Notes: generated by a model not told the origin, from the letters alone. DNA of 8,027 nt from an uncultured Oscillospiraceae bacterium (GCA_902492895.1 CABUNG010000061.1:1-8027); one strand, 5' to 3'. Counted from the first letter of the stretch, positions 1-5,236 are shown. Program-made: numbers and translations.

Positions 1-1
1 C

Positions 2-76
2 ACAACGGAGCCGTCTACCACCACAACGGAGCCGTCTACCACCACAACGGAGCCGTCTACCACCACAACGGAGCCG
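2..76 (+). repeat. 21-bp tandem repeat in the surface-protein linker
   Basis: Three identical 21-bp units (2-22, 23-43, 44-64) plus the first 12 bases of a fourth (65-76) encode the heptad TTEPSTT. The copies are identical at every base including third codon positions, and the array may extend left of the window. The unit is in phase with the codons, so gain or loss of copies changes linker length without shifting frame. Confidence 0.95.
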
Positions 77-277
77 ACCACTACGACGACCAGCATTCCC
101 GATGAGGAAATCATCGAAGAAGAAGACGTCCCTCTGGTCAGCGGTCCGGAAGATCCGAATCCCCCCTCCTCGCCCAAGACCGGCTATATGGATGTCTGGT
201 GGGTGTGTCTCGCCGCCGCGGCGGTTTCTCTGACTGCGGCGATCCTGCTCAACCGGCGGCCGTCCGAAGAGGAATAA
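2..277 (+). CDS. C-terminal part of a sortase-anchored, Thr-rich surface protein (5' truncated by window edge)
   Basis: This is the last 91 codons of a reading frame that is open to the left edge and stops at TAA 275-277. It starts with a Thr/Glu/Pro/Ser linker made of a repeating TTEPSTT heptad, continues into an acidic stretch (DEEIIEEED), then a Pro-rich spacer, the SPKTG motif at 170-184, a hydrophobic segment of about 18 residues (WWVCLAAAAVSLTAAILL) and a short RR-containing tail ending in EEE. That order is the classical cell-wall sorting signal; the pentapeptide is the (S/P)PXTG variant known for class B-like sortases of Clostridia such as Clostridioides difficile, not canonical LPXTG. 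The linker presumably holds an N-terminal functional domain away from the wall, but that domain lies outside the window, so the role (adhesin, enzyme or other) cannot be stated. No sortase gene is in view. Wall anchoring is well supported. Confidence 0.88.
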   Translation, partial: TTEPSTTTTEPSTTTTEPSTTTTEPTTTTTSIPDEEIIEEEDVPLVSGPEDPNPPSSPKTGYMDVWWVCLAAAAVSLTAAILLNRRPSEEE

Positions 278-308
278 GACGGGATCCGTTCTGTTTACCG
301 ATAGAAAG

Positions 309-342
309 AAACCCCGGAGGCGGCATCGTCTCCGGGGTTTTT
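309..342 (+). terminator. Rho-independent terminator of the surface-protein gene
   Basis: The arm AACCCCGGAG (310-319) pairs perfectly with CTCCGGGGTT (330-339) across a 10-base loop, followed by T residues to 342. It lies about 30 bases after the TAA stop of the surface-protein gene. Confidence 0.88.
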
Positions 343-363
343 CAATGATGAGGTTGAAACAAC

Positions 364-393
364 GCCGCGTCCCCGCCAAAGCAGGGACGCGGC
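364..393 (-). terminator. Probable terminator of the 82-aa minus-strand gene
   Basis: GCCGCGTCCC (364-373) pairs perfectly with GGGACGCGGC (384-393) across a 10-base loop. It sits five bases beyond the TAA stop (398-400) of the minus-strand gene. On that strand it is followed by GTTGTTTC, a weak T-tract, so it may terminate imperfectly or act together with the hairpin at 309-342. Confidence 0.6.
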
Positions 394-397
394 TATT

Positions 398-646
398 TTA
401 TCGGCGGGGCTTATAGTGGGACAGATAAGCCTTCGCCTCTTCCTGGGTTTGGAACGTGACCGTTTCGCCGCTGATGTACCGTGCGGCGTCGACCCAATCC
501 CTCAGGGGATACGACTGGGCGGAGCATCCGCTCACCGCCTCGCGGATGAGGGGCAGACGGGCCGCCGCATGAAGATCGGACAGGAACATGCAATCGGTTG
601 CCGAAGCGAGATGCTCCAGCAGGTTTATGCCGTCCGAAGTTTTCAC
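398..646 (-). CDS. Small unrecognised protein, 82 aa
   Basis: I do not recognise this protein. It is a soluble-looking 82-residue chain with no signal peptide or membrane segment, two cysteines (in ATDCMF and SGCSAQ), and a basic end (HYKPRR). The start is GTG at 644-646, chosen because GGAGGTG (complement of 652-658) lies five bases upstream; there is no competing ATG with a better site. The C-terminal third (LRDWVDAARYISGETVTFQTQEEAKAYL, read in parts) looks like a compact helical segment. A terminator-like hairpin follows the stop. It lies downstream of the serine recombinase on the same strand, 163 bases away, but probably as a separate unit. The good ribosome site and bracketing signals support it being real; function is unknown. 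Confidence 0.65.
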   Translation of the reverse strand: MKTSDGINLLEHLASATDCMFLSDLHAAARLPLIREAVSGCSAQSYPLRDWVDAARYISGETVTFQTQEEAKAYLSHYKPRR

Positions 647-671
647 GCTGTCACCTCCGCTATTGCACCCC

Positions 672-712
672 TGGATGAAAAATCAGACAAAATTGTCCAT
701 CCATGTTATAAT
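672..712. promoter_or_regulatory. Dyad with overlapping promoter-like elements in the AT-rich gap
   Basis: GACAA-AA-TTGTC (686-697) is a near-palindrome, flanked by an outer inverted repeat TGGATG (672-677)/CATCCA (699-704). On the plus strand CAGACA (684-689), a 17-base spacer and TATAAT (707-712) preceded by TG (704-705) resemble a promoter, and the dyad covers its -35. No plus-strand gene follows until 1567, so the target is unclear; the dyad could equally be an operator for the minus-strand 82-aa gene that starts at 646. Confidence 0.35.
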
Positions 713-809
713 CCTATGTATAAAAAAATCGGGCTTTTTCGAGCCTTTTTCCTATCCAATGAAGACGGTTGGAAAAGTCTACCTTTTTAACCGGGGCGGC
801 ATAAAAAAA

Positions 810-1403
810 TCAGCTTCTCTGCGACGCCCATTTGAAAAAGGTCTGATGTGTCACGCCGAGCTGTCTGGCCGCCTCCCGTCCGCTGATCTCCCCGTTTTTC
901 CATCGCTCGTAAAGAAGATGGAAGTGATCGGGCACGGCCTTTTCCGGGCGTCCGAACCGCACGCCCCGGTCCCGGGCCGCGGCGATCCCCTCGGCCTGCC
1001 GCTGCCGGATGCTTTCCCGTTCCTTCTGTGCGACATAGGAGAGCAGCTGCAGCACGATATCCGCGATGAGGGTGCCGGTCAAATCCCGGCTGCTGCGGGT
1101 ATCGAGCAGGGGCATGTCCAGCACCACCATGGCCACCCGTTTCTTTTTCGTCAGCAGACGCCATTGCTCGAGAATCTCATCGTAATTGCGTCCCAGCCGG
1201 TCGATGGACTGCACCGCCAGGATATCGCCTGCACGCAGCGTCCGCAGCAGGCGCTTATAGGCGGGGCGGTTGAAATCCTTGCCGCTCTGCTTGTCCATGA
1301 AAACGTGGTGGTCGGGCACCTCAAATTGACGCAGGGCGATGAGCTGCCGCGCCTCGTTTTGTTCCTTTGTGGATACGCGGACGTATCCGTAGAGTTCTGC
1401 CAT
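810..1403 (-). CDS. Small serine recombinase, resolvase/invertase family
   Basis: This 197-residue protein cuts and rejoins DNA through a phosphoserine intermediate, as in Tn3/gamma-delta resolvases and DNA invertases. The N-terminal catalytic domain has the signature YVRVSTKEQ with nucleophile Ser11 and Arg9, then SIDRLGR with Asp68, Arg69 and Arg72, a long arm helix around 115-138 (AQKERESIRQR), the linker GRPEKA at 151-156 and a C-terminal helix-turn-helix at about 173-193 (ISGREAARQLGVTHQTFFKW). All key residues are present and the length is usual, so it looks active. The ATG start at 1401-1403 has GGAGG eight bases upstream. No transposase, conjugation or phage gene is next to it, so whether it resolves a mobile element, inverts a segment or is a remnant cannot be decided here. 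A weak 4-bp GGCT/AGCC hairpin downstream on the minus strand (about 730-745) is its only terminator candidate. Confidence 0.93.
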   Translation of the reverse strand: MAELYGYVRVSTKEQNEARQLIALRQFEVPDHHVFMDKQSGKDFNRPAYKRLLRTLRAGDILAVQSIDRLGRNYDEILEQWRLLTKKKRVAMVVLDMPLLDTRSSRDLTGTLIADIVLQLLSYVAQKERESIRQRQAEGIAAARDRGVRFGRPEKAVPDHFHLLYERWKNGEISGREAARQLGVTHQTFFKWASQRS

Positions 1404-1421
1404 CCTTCATTCCTCCATTTT

Positions 1422-1440
1422 GGTGTTCACCTTAGTGTTC
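1422..1440. promoter_or_regulatory. Short dyad and direct repeat upstream of the recombinase gene
   Basis: GGTG-TT-CACC (1422-1431) is a dyad 19 bases before the recombinase start codon, and GTGTTC occurs twice 12 bases apart (1423-1428 and 1435-1440). Small serine recombinases often bind near their own gene, so this could be a recombinase-binding or operator site. The elements are short and the assignment is tentative. Confidence 0.25.
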
Positions 1441-1566
1441 CCGCTATGCGTATTTTACTCGCTGAAGCCGCCCGAACGGAATGGGCTGAGAAAAAAGCAT
1501 CCTTTTGCCGGAATGGAGGATGGTCCGGGGCAACGACAGTCTATGTACGGCAGGAGGGCCGGGTTC

Positions 1567-1956
1567 ATGCAAATTCTCGACACGTCATCGGAAATCTGGC
1601 GCCTCTTTTGCGGCAAACCGTTTGGCATCTGGTTTAAGGAAGGGGTGGTCATGGTGTGCGAACGACAGCTGGCCAGCGACGACCATTTTTATCATCAAAA
1701 CAAGGCGAGCTGGCTCTCCTGGTGCCTCCGTCATGAGGCGGAGATCAAGCGGACCGCCCTCGTCCGGCTGGAAAACGGAAAGGGGCTGCCGGATTTCTTC
1801 GGGGAATGGCACCGCTTCATGGGGCGGGCGGATATCGGGTATTTTTGGGGATGCCGGTTTGTCCGGCACCGGCTCCGGGACAGCACCCTGCCCGAAATCG
1901 CCCGGCTGCCGTATGCCGATCTCGAGGCGGAACTCCTCGATTTTTTAAGGACCTGA
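1567..1956 (+). CDS. Unrecognised protein, 129 aa
   Basis: I do not recognise a family. The reading frame is open from 1420, but I place the start at ATG 1567 because AGGAGGG lies eight bases upstream; ATG 1651 (MVCERQ) is a second possibility with a poorer GGAAGGGG site, giving 101 aa. The product is rich in Trp, Phe and charged residues, with segments ASWLSWCLRHEAEIKR, GLPDFFGEWHRFMGRADIGY, FWGCRFVRHRL and a helical, Leu-rich acidic end (YADLEAELLDFLRT). There is no signal peptide or clear membrane span, suggesting a cytoplasmic helical protein. The stop TGA (1954-1956) is six bases before a bidirectional terminator shared with the convergent acyltransferase operon. It is divergent from the recombinase gene with 163 bases between starts, in which I see no confident promoter. 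Existence is moderately supported by the ribosome site and lack of any competing gene. Confidence 0.6.
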   Translation: MQILDTSSEIWRLFCGKPFGIWFKEGVVMVCERQLASDDHFYHQNKASWLSWCLRHEAEIKRTALVRLENGKGLPDFFGEWHRFMGRADIGYFWGCRFVRHRLRDSTLPEIARLPYADLEAELLDFLRT

Positions 1957-1961
1957 ACATG

Positions 1962-1992
1962 AAAAAAAGCAGAGCCGAAACGGCTCTGCTTT
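1962..1992. terminator. Strong bidirectional terminator between convergent units
   Basis: AAAGCAGAGCCG (1966-1977) pairs perfectly over 12 bp with CGGCTCTGCTTT (1981-1992) around an AAA loop. The seven A residues at 1962-1968 give a TTTTTTT tract on the minus strand, so it is best placed to end the acyltransferase operon (stop at 2020-2022). On the plus strand it follows the 129-aa gene directly with a shorter TTTAT tail. Confidence 0.9.
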
Positions 1993-2019
1993 ATACATAA
2001 CGGCTGGGAGGAGCGCCTG

Positions 2020-2811
2020 TCACCGGATGGTTTCCGGCGGGAGGCTATGTTCCTGATAAAAGGCGGTCATCCGGCGATAGCACACCGATTTGAGGCGCGC
2101 GATCTCCTCCCGTTTCGGTTTGGTGACGTCCGGATATACCGGGGGCAGCACGGTCAGCCGCAGGCAGGGCTTCCGTTTGAACAAGCGATGCAGCCCGGCC
2201 GGCTGGGCGTAGGTGACGACGGAGGGGAGCAGCGGGACGTTGTTGTCATAGGCGTAGGCAAAGGCGCCGTTTTTGAAGCGGCGGATGCCCGGATAGTAAA
2301 ACCGCAGCACCCCTTCCGGATAGATCTGCACGATCTCTCCCCGCCGGACGGCCTCGCCGACCGCATCGGAAAAGGCGGGCATTTTGCGGAAGCTGCGGGG
2401 TATCGGCATGCCGCCGAGCCCCCGCACCAGATGGCGGATCAGCGGAATTTCCAGGTTGGACTGGAGCGTCGCGAAATACAGCTTATGATCGAAAAACGCC
2501 GTGCCGATCATGGTGCAGTCCAGCGGATGGACGTGATTGCAAATGGAGATCGCGCCCCGCCCGCGCAGCCGCTGGATATTTTCGCGGCCGTGGATCTGAA
2601 GGCCGAGCAGCAGCGGGTTGAGCAGGGCGAACACACCGAGCGCAATGGGTTTGAGGCAGGCATAAAGAATCCTGCAGAACAGACTGTCCCCCAGATAGTC
2701 ATAACCCGCCCCGATGTGCAGCCGCAGGGGCGACCACATATGCAGTTCATGTTCGCCGGCCGCGGCCGGTTCCTCTTCGGTCAGGATCTCAGGATACTCG
2801 TTCATATTCAT
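2020..2811 (-). CDS. PlsC-type lysophospholipid acyltransferase (1-acyl-glycerol-3-phosphate acyltransferase family)
   Basis: The 263-residue product belongs to the PlsC/LPLAT superfamily, which moves an acyl group from acyl-ACP or acyl-CoA to the free hydroxyl of a lysolipid at the cytoplasmic membrane face. Seen motifs: block I NHVHPLD at 92-98 (catalytic HX4D, His93 and Asp98), block II-like GGMPIPR at about 133-139, block III YPEG at 164-167 (EG followed by VLR), and block IV VPLLPSVV at about 192-199. A hydrophobic stretch at about 48-72 can anchor it to the membrane. Length fits the family. Its start overlaps the end of the glycosyltransferase gene by 23 bases, and the local ribosome site is weak (AGGCG), so translation is probably coupled; ATG 2805 is an equally possible start two codons in. 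The pairing with a GT4 enzyme suggests an acyl acceptor in glycolipid or lipid-anchor synthesis rather than only phosphatidic acid, but the substrate is inferred. Confidence 0.9.
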   Translation of the reverse strand: MNMNEYPEILTEEEPAAAGEHELHMWSPLRLHIGAGYDYLGDSLFCRILYACLKPIALGVFALLNPLLLGLQIHGRENIQRLRGRGAISICNHVHPLDCTMIGTAFFDHKLYFATLQSNLEIPLIRHLVRGLGGMPIPRSFRKMPAFSDAVGEAVRRGEIVQIYPEGVLRFYYPGIRRFKNGAFAYAYDNNVPLLPSVVTYAQPAGLHRLFKRKPCLRLTVLPPVYPDVTKPKREEIARLKSVCYRRMTAFYQEHSLPPETIR

Positions 2812-3922
2812 TCATCGCCTGTCGGAACATATCCTCGATCTGCGAAACGCAGTGATCGATGTCGAAAGCCCGCCCATGCTCGGCATACCGGCCTTCCATA
2901 TACCGGCGTTCGTCTTCGTTGTCCAGCCAGTACTCGATTTTTTCGGCCAGATCGGCGCTGTCCCCCGCGGTAAAGAGGCTGCGGTCATCGAGGGCGAATT
3001 GCGGCGTCGCGGATTTCGGACTGTTCGCAATAATGGGAACCAGACCGCTGGCGAAGGCCTCCATGCAGGATATGGCCTCGATCTCGACATCGGCGGCGTG
3101 GACATAGAGGTCGCTCATCGCGAGCACGTCAAGCAGTTCGGCCTTTGGGAAAAACTGTATGATGGGCGGAATGGGCAGCTTTTCGGCCCGTTTCCGGAGC
3201 GTCTCGAGCTTCGGCCCCTGCCCGGCCAGGATCAGCTGGATCCGGTCCCGGTAGGCGCAGCGGTTCACCGCGTCGATCAGAACATCCTGCCGCTTTTCCG
3301 CCGACAGCCTCCCGATCATCAGGATCACGATTTTCCCCTGGAGTTCGGGCGTCTTCTCCTTTTTGCGGTAAACGAAATCGGAATCGATGCCGTTGGAGAT
3401 GACATGAAGCTCGGCGGTGTAGCCGTTTTCTTCCAGCTGGGAGGCGATGAAGCGGCTGGGACAATGAATATGGGTAAATTTATTATAGAAGATGGACTTG
3501 AATCCCTGATAAATCGCCTTGTTGATGCCGCGGGCATTCCCCAGCCCGATGGAAGAGGTGATATTCTCGGGCTGGACATGAAACGCGGCCGTATGGGGCA
3601 CGCCCAGGCGGGCGGCGATTTTCTCCCCCTCGATGGAGAGGGGGAAGGGCATGAGAAAATGCACGACCTCCGCCCAGCGGATGGCCTCTTCCAGCGTGGT
3701 CTTATTGGGGCGGGCAAACCGCATGCCCTGCGATTTGATCAGGCCGTCGAACAGCGGCACCCGGAATTCCCGCACGGCGTATTTGTCTTCCCGATCCTCC
3801 CCCGTGCAGACCACCCGGATCTCGTTGCCGTGCCGCCGGAGCGTATCGGCAAAGCGGCGGGCAGAAATGGTGGTGCCGTTGTTGTCGTTATCGAATTGGT
3901 CGATGACCAGCAGTATTCTCAC
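2789..3922 (-). CDS. GT4-family glycosyltransferase, probably diacylglycerol/lipid-linked glycosylation
   Basis: This 377-residue protein has the GT-B fold layout of retaining GT4 enzymes that use nucleotide sugars. The N-terminal domain starts MRILLVIDQF with a Gly loop (NNGTTISARR, 15-23 region) and contains VHFLMPF, AAFHVQPENI and HIHCPS-x-FIA; the C-terminal donor domain begins near 197 with GRLSAEK (Arg205, Lys210, likely donor-phosphate contacts), and carries the EX7E motif as Glu280 and Glu288 (EIEAISCMEAFASG). The NSPKSATPQFAL stretch at about 300-311 and the N-terminal pattern resemble the subgroup that includes 1,2-diacylglycerol 3-alpha-glucosyltransferases. No membrane span is evident, so it is likely a peripheral membrane enzyme. 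The GTG start at 3920-3922 is chosen because AGGAGG (complement of 3930-3935) is seven bases upstream. It is the first gene of an operon with the overlapping PlsC-like acyltransferase. Lipid acceptor and sugar are inferred, not shown. Confidence 0.9.
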   Translation of the reverse strand: MRILLVIDQFDNDNNGTTISARRFADTLRRHGNEIRVVCTGEDREDKYAVREFRVPLFDGLIKSQGMRFARPNKTTLEEAIRWAEVVHFLMPFPLSIEGEKIAARLGVPHTAAFHVQPENITSSIGLGNARGINKAIYQGFKSIFYNKFTHIHCPSRFIASQLEENGYTAELHVISNGIDSDFVYRKKEKTPELQGKIVILMIGRLSAEKRQDVLIDAVNRCAYRDRIQLILAGQGPKLETLRKRAEKLPIPPIIQFFPKAELLDVLAMSDLYVHAADVEIEAISCMEAFASGLVPIIANSPKSATPQFALDDRSLFTAGDSADLAEKIEYWLDNEDERRYMEGRYAEHGRAFDIDHCVSQIEDMFRQAMNEYERVS

Positions 3923-3996
3923 GCGGAACCCTCCTCAGCCGCCCGTTATGGGCGGACAAAAACCGGCTGACAGCCTGGCCGGATACTAAACCTTAT
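3923..3996 (-). promoter_or_regulatory. Structured leader of the glycosyltransferase operon, attenuator-like
   Basis: Read on the minus strand, the leader first forms CCGGC (complement of 3978-3982) with GCCGG (complement of 3963-3967), immediately followed by TTTTT (3958-3962), which resembles a small intrinsic terminator. It next forms CCGCCC/GGGCGG (3950-3955 with 3939-3944, 5-base loop) ending three bases before AGGAGG. CAGCCG (complement of 3964-3969) can alternatively pair with CGGCTG (complement of 3936-3941), which would break both hairpins. The 5-bp terminator stem is short; regulation by switching is an inference. Confidence 0.35.
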
Positions 3997-3999
3997 TCT

Positions 4000-4015
4000 T
4001 ATAGTATATACTATA
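4000..4015. promoter_or_regulatory. Perfect 16-bp palindrome, candidate operator
   Basis: TATAGTATATACTATA reads the same on both strands and fully covers the -10 of the minus-strand promoter. It lies in the divergent gap between the glycosyltransferase operon and the DUF1905 gene, 82 bases before the latter's ATG, so a bound repressor would block the operon and could also affect the plus-strand gene. Alternatively it merely provides symmetric TATACT elements for two divergent promoters; no good plus-strand -35 is visible. Confidence 0.55.
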
Positions 4016-4031
4016 TGCAGATGGTAATCAA
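4003..4031 (-). promoter_or_regulatory. Sigma-A-type promoter of the glycosyltransferase-acyltransferase operon
   Basis: On the minus strand TTGATT (complement of 4026-4031) is followed after exactly 17 bases by TATACT (complement of 4003-4008). Transcription would begin near 3996, giving a leader of about 74 bases before the GTG at 3922. Confidence 0.7.
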
Positions 4032-4096
4032 GTACCGTTTGGAAACGAGTGGGAAATGGACAAATGCGGCGATTTTCCGTGGAAAGGGATGGGTTT

Positions 4097-4366
4097 ATGG
4101 ATCAAAACGAGGTGTATTTTGAGGCGGTGATTCAAAAAGTCCCCGGCATCGACGGGAGCTATGTGGAGATCCCATTCGATGTGAAGGCCGTGTTCGGAAA
4201 GGGCCGGGTCAAAGTCCACGCGACGTTCGACGGAATCCCCTATGACGGGCTCATCACCCGCATGGGCACGCCGGGGCCTATCCTCGGTCTCAGGAAGGAT
4301 ATCCGGGCACGTCTTGGAAAAGGAGCCGGCGACCGCGTGGCCGTGACGGTAAAAGAACGGGATTAA
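4097..4366 (+). CDS. DUF1905 domain protein, 89 aa
   Basis: The whole product is one DUF1905 domain (Pfam PF08922 as I recall it), a small mostly beta family of unknown function common in bacteria and often found alone or joined to a YdeI/OmpD-associated domain. The typical pattern is visible: a start of the form VYFEAVIQKVPG, then YVEIPFDVKAVFG, GRVKVHATFDGIPYDG, the Gly-rich MGTPGPILGLRKDIR, and the end LGKGAGDRVAVTVKERD. The length equals the single-domain form, with no fusion partner. I place the start at ATG 4097, preceded by GGAAAGGG about eight bases upstream, rather than the in-frame GTG 4049, which would add a 16-residue tail (MGNGQMRRFSVERDGF) absent from the domain. It is divergent from the glycosyltransferase operon and separated from the next plus-strand gene by 189 bases with no clear terminator. 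It is cytoplasmic by appearance; the function is unknown. Confidence 0.85.
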   Translation: MDQNEVYFEAVIQKVPGIDGSYVEIPFDVKAVFGKGRVKVHATFDGIPYDGLITRMGTPGPILGLRKDIRARLGKGAGDRVAVTVKERD

Positions 4367-4402
4367 CGGGGCTCCGTTTCGGGCGCTTCCGGGCATTTTC
4401 GC

Positions 4403-4431
4403 TTGTATGCCGCGGCGGCATATGGTATACT
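4403..4431 (+). promoter_or_regulatory. Promoter of the Crp/Fnr-family regulator gene with dyad in the spacer
   Basis: TTGTAT (4403-4408), a 17-base spacer and TATACT (4426-4431) with TGG directly before the -10 form a good extended -10 promoter. The spacer is almost wholly occupied by the dyad TATGCCG-CGG-CGGCATA (4406-4422), a natural place for a repressor or autoregulator to bind. Transcription from about 4438 gives a leader of roughly 118 bases, with a GCCGG/CCGGC hairpin (4443-4457) near its 5' end. Confidence 0.65.
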
Positions 4432-4555
4432 GATCCCCACCAGCCGGTCATTCCGGCCCCTGGGCAGCGTGCGTATGCAGATGGCCAGGATAGGAGGATC
4501 CGTCCGGCTGCGCGGAGCACCATCACGGCTTTGTTTCTGAAAGGGGGACACGGTC

Positions 4556-5218
4556 ATGCGAAATCCGGCTCTGCGGGAGTTGCTGCCCTTCTGGGATGCC
4601 CTGACCCCGGCGGAACAGCGGCGTCTGGACGGGGCGGCTGTCCCCCGTTCCTTCGAAAAAGGCGCGCGGCTGCACAACGGCGCCGCCGACTGCAACGGCC
4701 TGTTTTTAGTGACAAGCGGCCTGCTGCGGGTGTTTCTGACCTCGGATTCCGGCCGGGAAATCACCCTCTACCGTCTGCTGGAACGGGACATCTGCCTGTT
4801 TTCCGCCTCCTGCATCCTGAAAAACATCCGCTTCGAGGTGTTCGTGGAGGCCGAGCGGGCGGCCGAGGTGCTGGTGCTGCCGGCACAGGCGTATCAGGCG
4901 GTGCTGGAATCCTCCCGGGCGGCGGCGGAATACACGTCCAAGCTCATGGCCTCCCGCTTCTCCGATGTGATGTGGGTGATGGAGCAGGTGCTGTTTTCGA
5001 GTTTCGGCCGGCGGCTGGCCGATTTTCTGCTCGAGCAGCGGGCCCTCGAGGGAGGCGACCGGCTGACCCTGACGCACGAAGAAATCGCCCGCCATCTGGG
5101 CAGCGCCCGGGAGGTCGTCACCCGGATGCTGCGCTATTTTCAGTCGGAGGGCCTCGTCTCCCTCAGCCGGGGCGGCCTCACCCTGCTGCGTCCCGAAGAC
5201 CTTGCGCATCTGCCGTAA
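4556..5218 (+). CDS. Crp/Fnr-family transcriptional regulator
   Basis: The 220-residue protein has a cyclic-nucleotide-binding-like beta-roll at about 15-115 (GLFLVTSGLLRVFLTSDSGREITLY, in parts; SASCILKNIRFEVFVEAE), a dimerisation helix at about 120-150 and a winged helix-turn-helix of the Crp type at about 170-210 (LTHEEIARHLGSAREVVTRMLRYF, in parts). Family members bind DNA as dimers and respond to small molecules, redox state or gases. It lacks the N-terminal Cys cluster of oxygen-sensing FNR; its cysteines are 46, 80 and 86, so an iron-sulfur cluster of the FNR kind is not supported, though a thiol redox role is possible. The effector cannot be named. ATG 4556 has AAGGGGG eight bases upstream. 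A terminator follows, and the MATE gene lies next downstream in the same direction with a promoter of similar core sequence, suggesting but not proving that this protein controls itself and the transporter. Confidence 0.93.
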   Translation: MRNPALRELLPFWDALTPAEQRRLDGAAVPRSFEKGARLHNGAADCNGLFLVTSGLLRVFLTSDSGREITLYRLLERDICLFSASCILKNIRFEVFVEAERAAEVLVLPAQAYQAVLESSRAAAEYTSKLMASRFSDVMWVMEQVLFSSFGRRLADFLLEQRALEGGDRLTLTHEEIARHLGSAREVVTRMLRYFQSEGLVSLSRGGLTLLRPEDLAHLP

Positions 5219-5236
5219 ACGGATTCCGATCGTATG

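Noticed and set aside
2..76. CRISPR-like array
   Set aside because: The units are directly adjacent without unique spacers and encode a Thr-rich heptad in frame.
1403..1525. Inverted repeat CCTCCATT (1411-1418) and AATGGAGG (1511-1518) as recombinase crossover sites
   Set aside because: The first copy is the recombinase's own ribosome site and the match is only 8 bp, so coincidence is the simpler reading.
588..1637. A 349-codon plus-strand open frame antisense to the recombinase
   Set aside because: The recombinase on the other strand has full catalytic motifs; this frame has no ribosome site or recognisable domain.
2047..3970. Two long plus-strand open frames antisense to the acyltransferase and glycosyltransferase
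   Set aside because: Both overlap clearly assigned genes over their whole length and show the His/Arg/Gly/Pro-rich composition of antisense shadows.
4049..4096. GTG 4049 as start of the DUF1905 gene
   Set aside because: The extra 16 residues fall outside the domain and the ribosome site is poor; ATG 4097 gives exactly the domain length.
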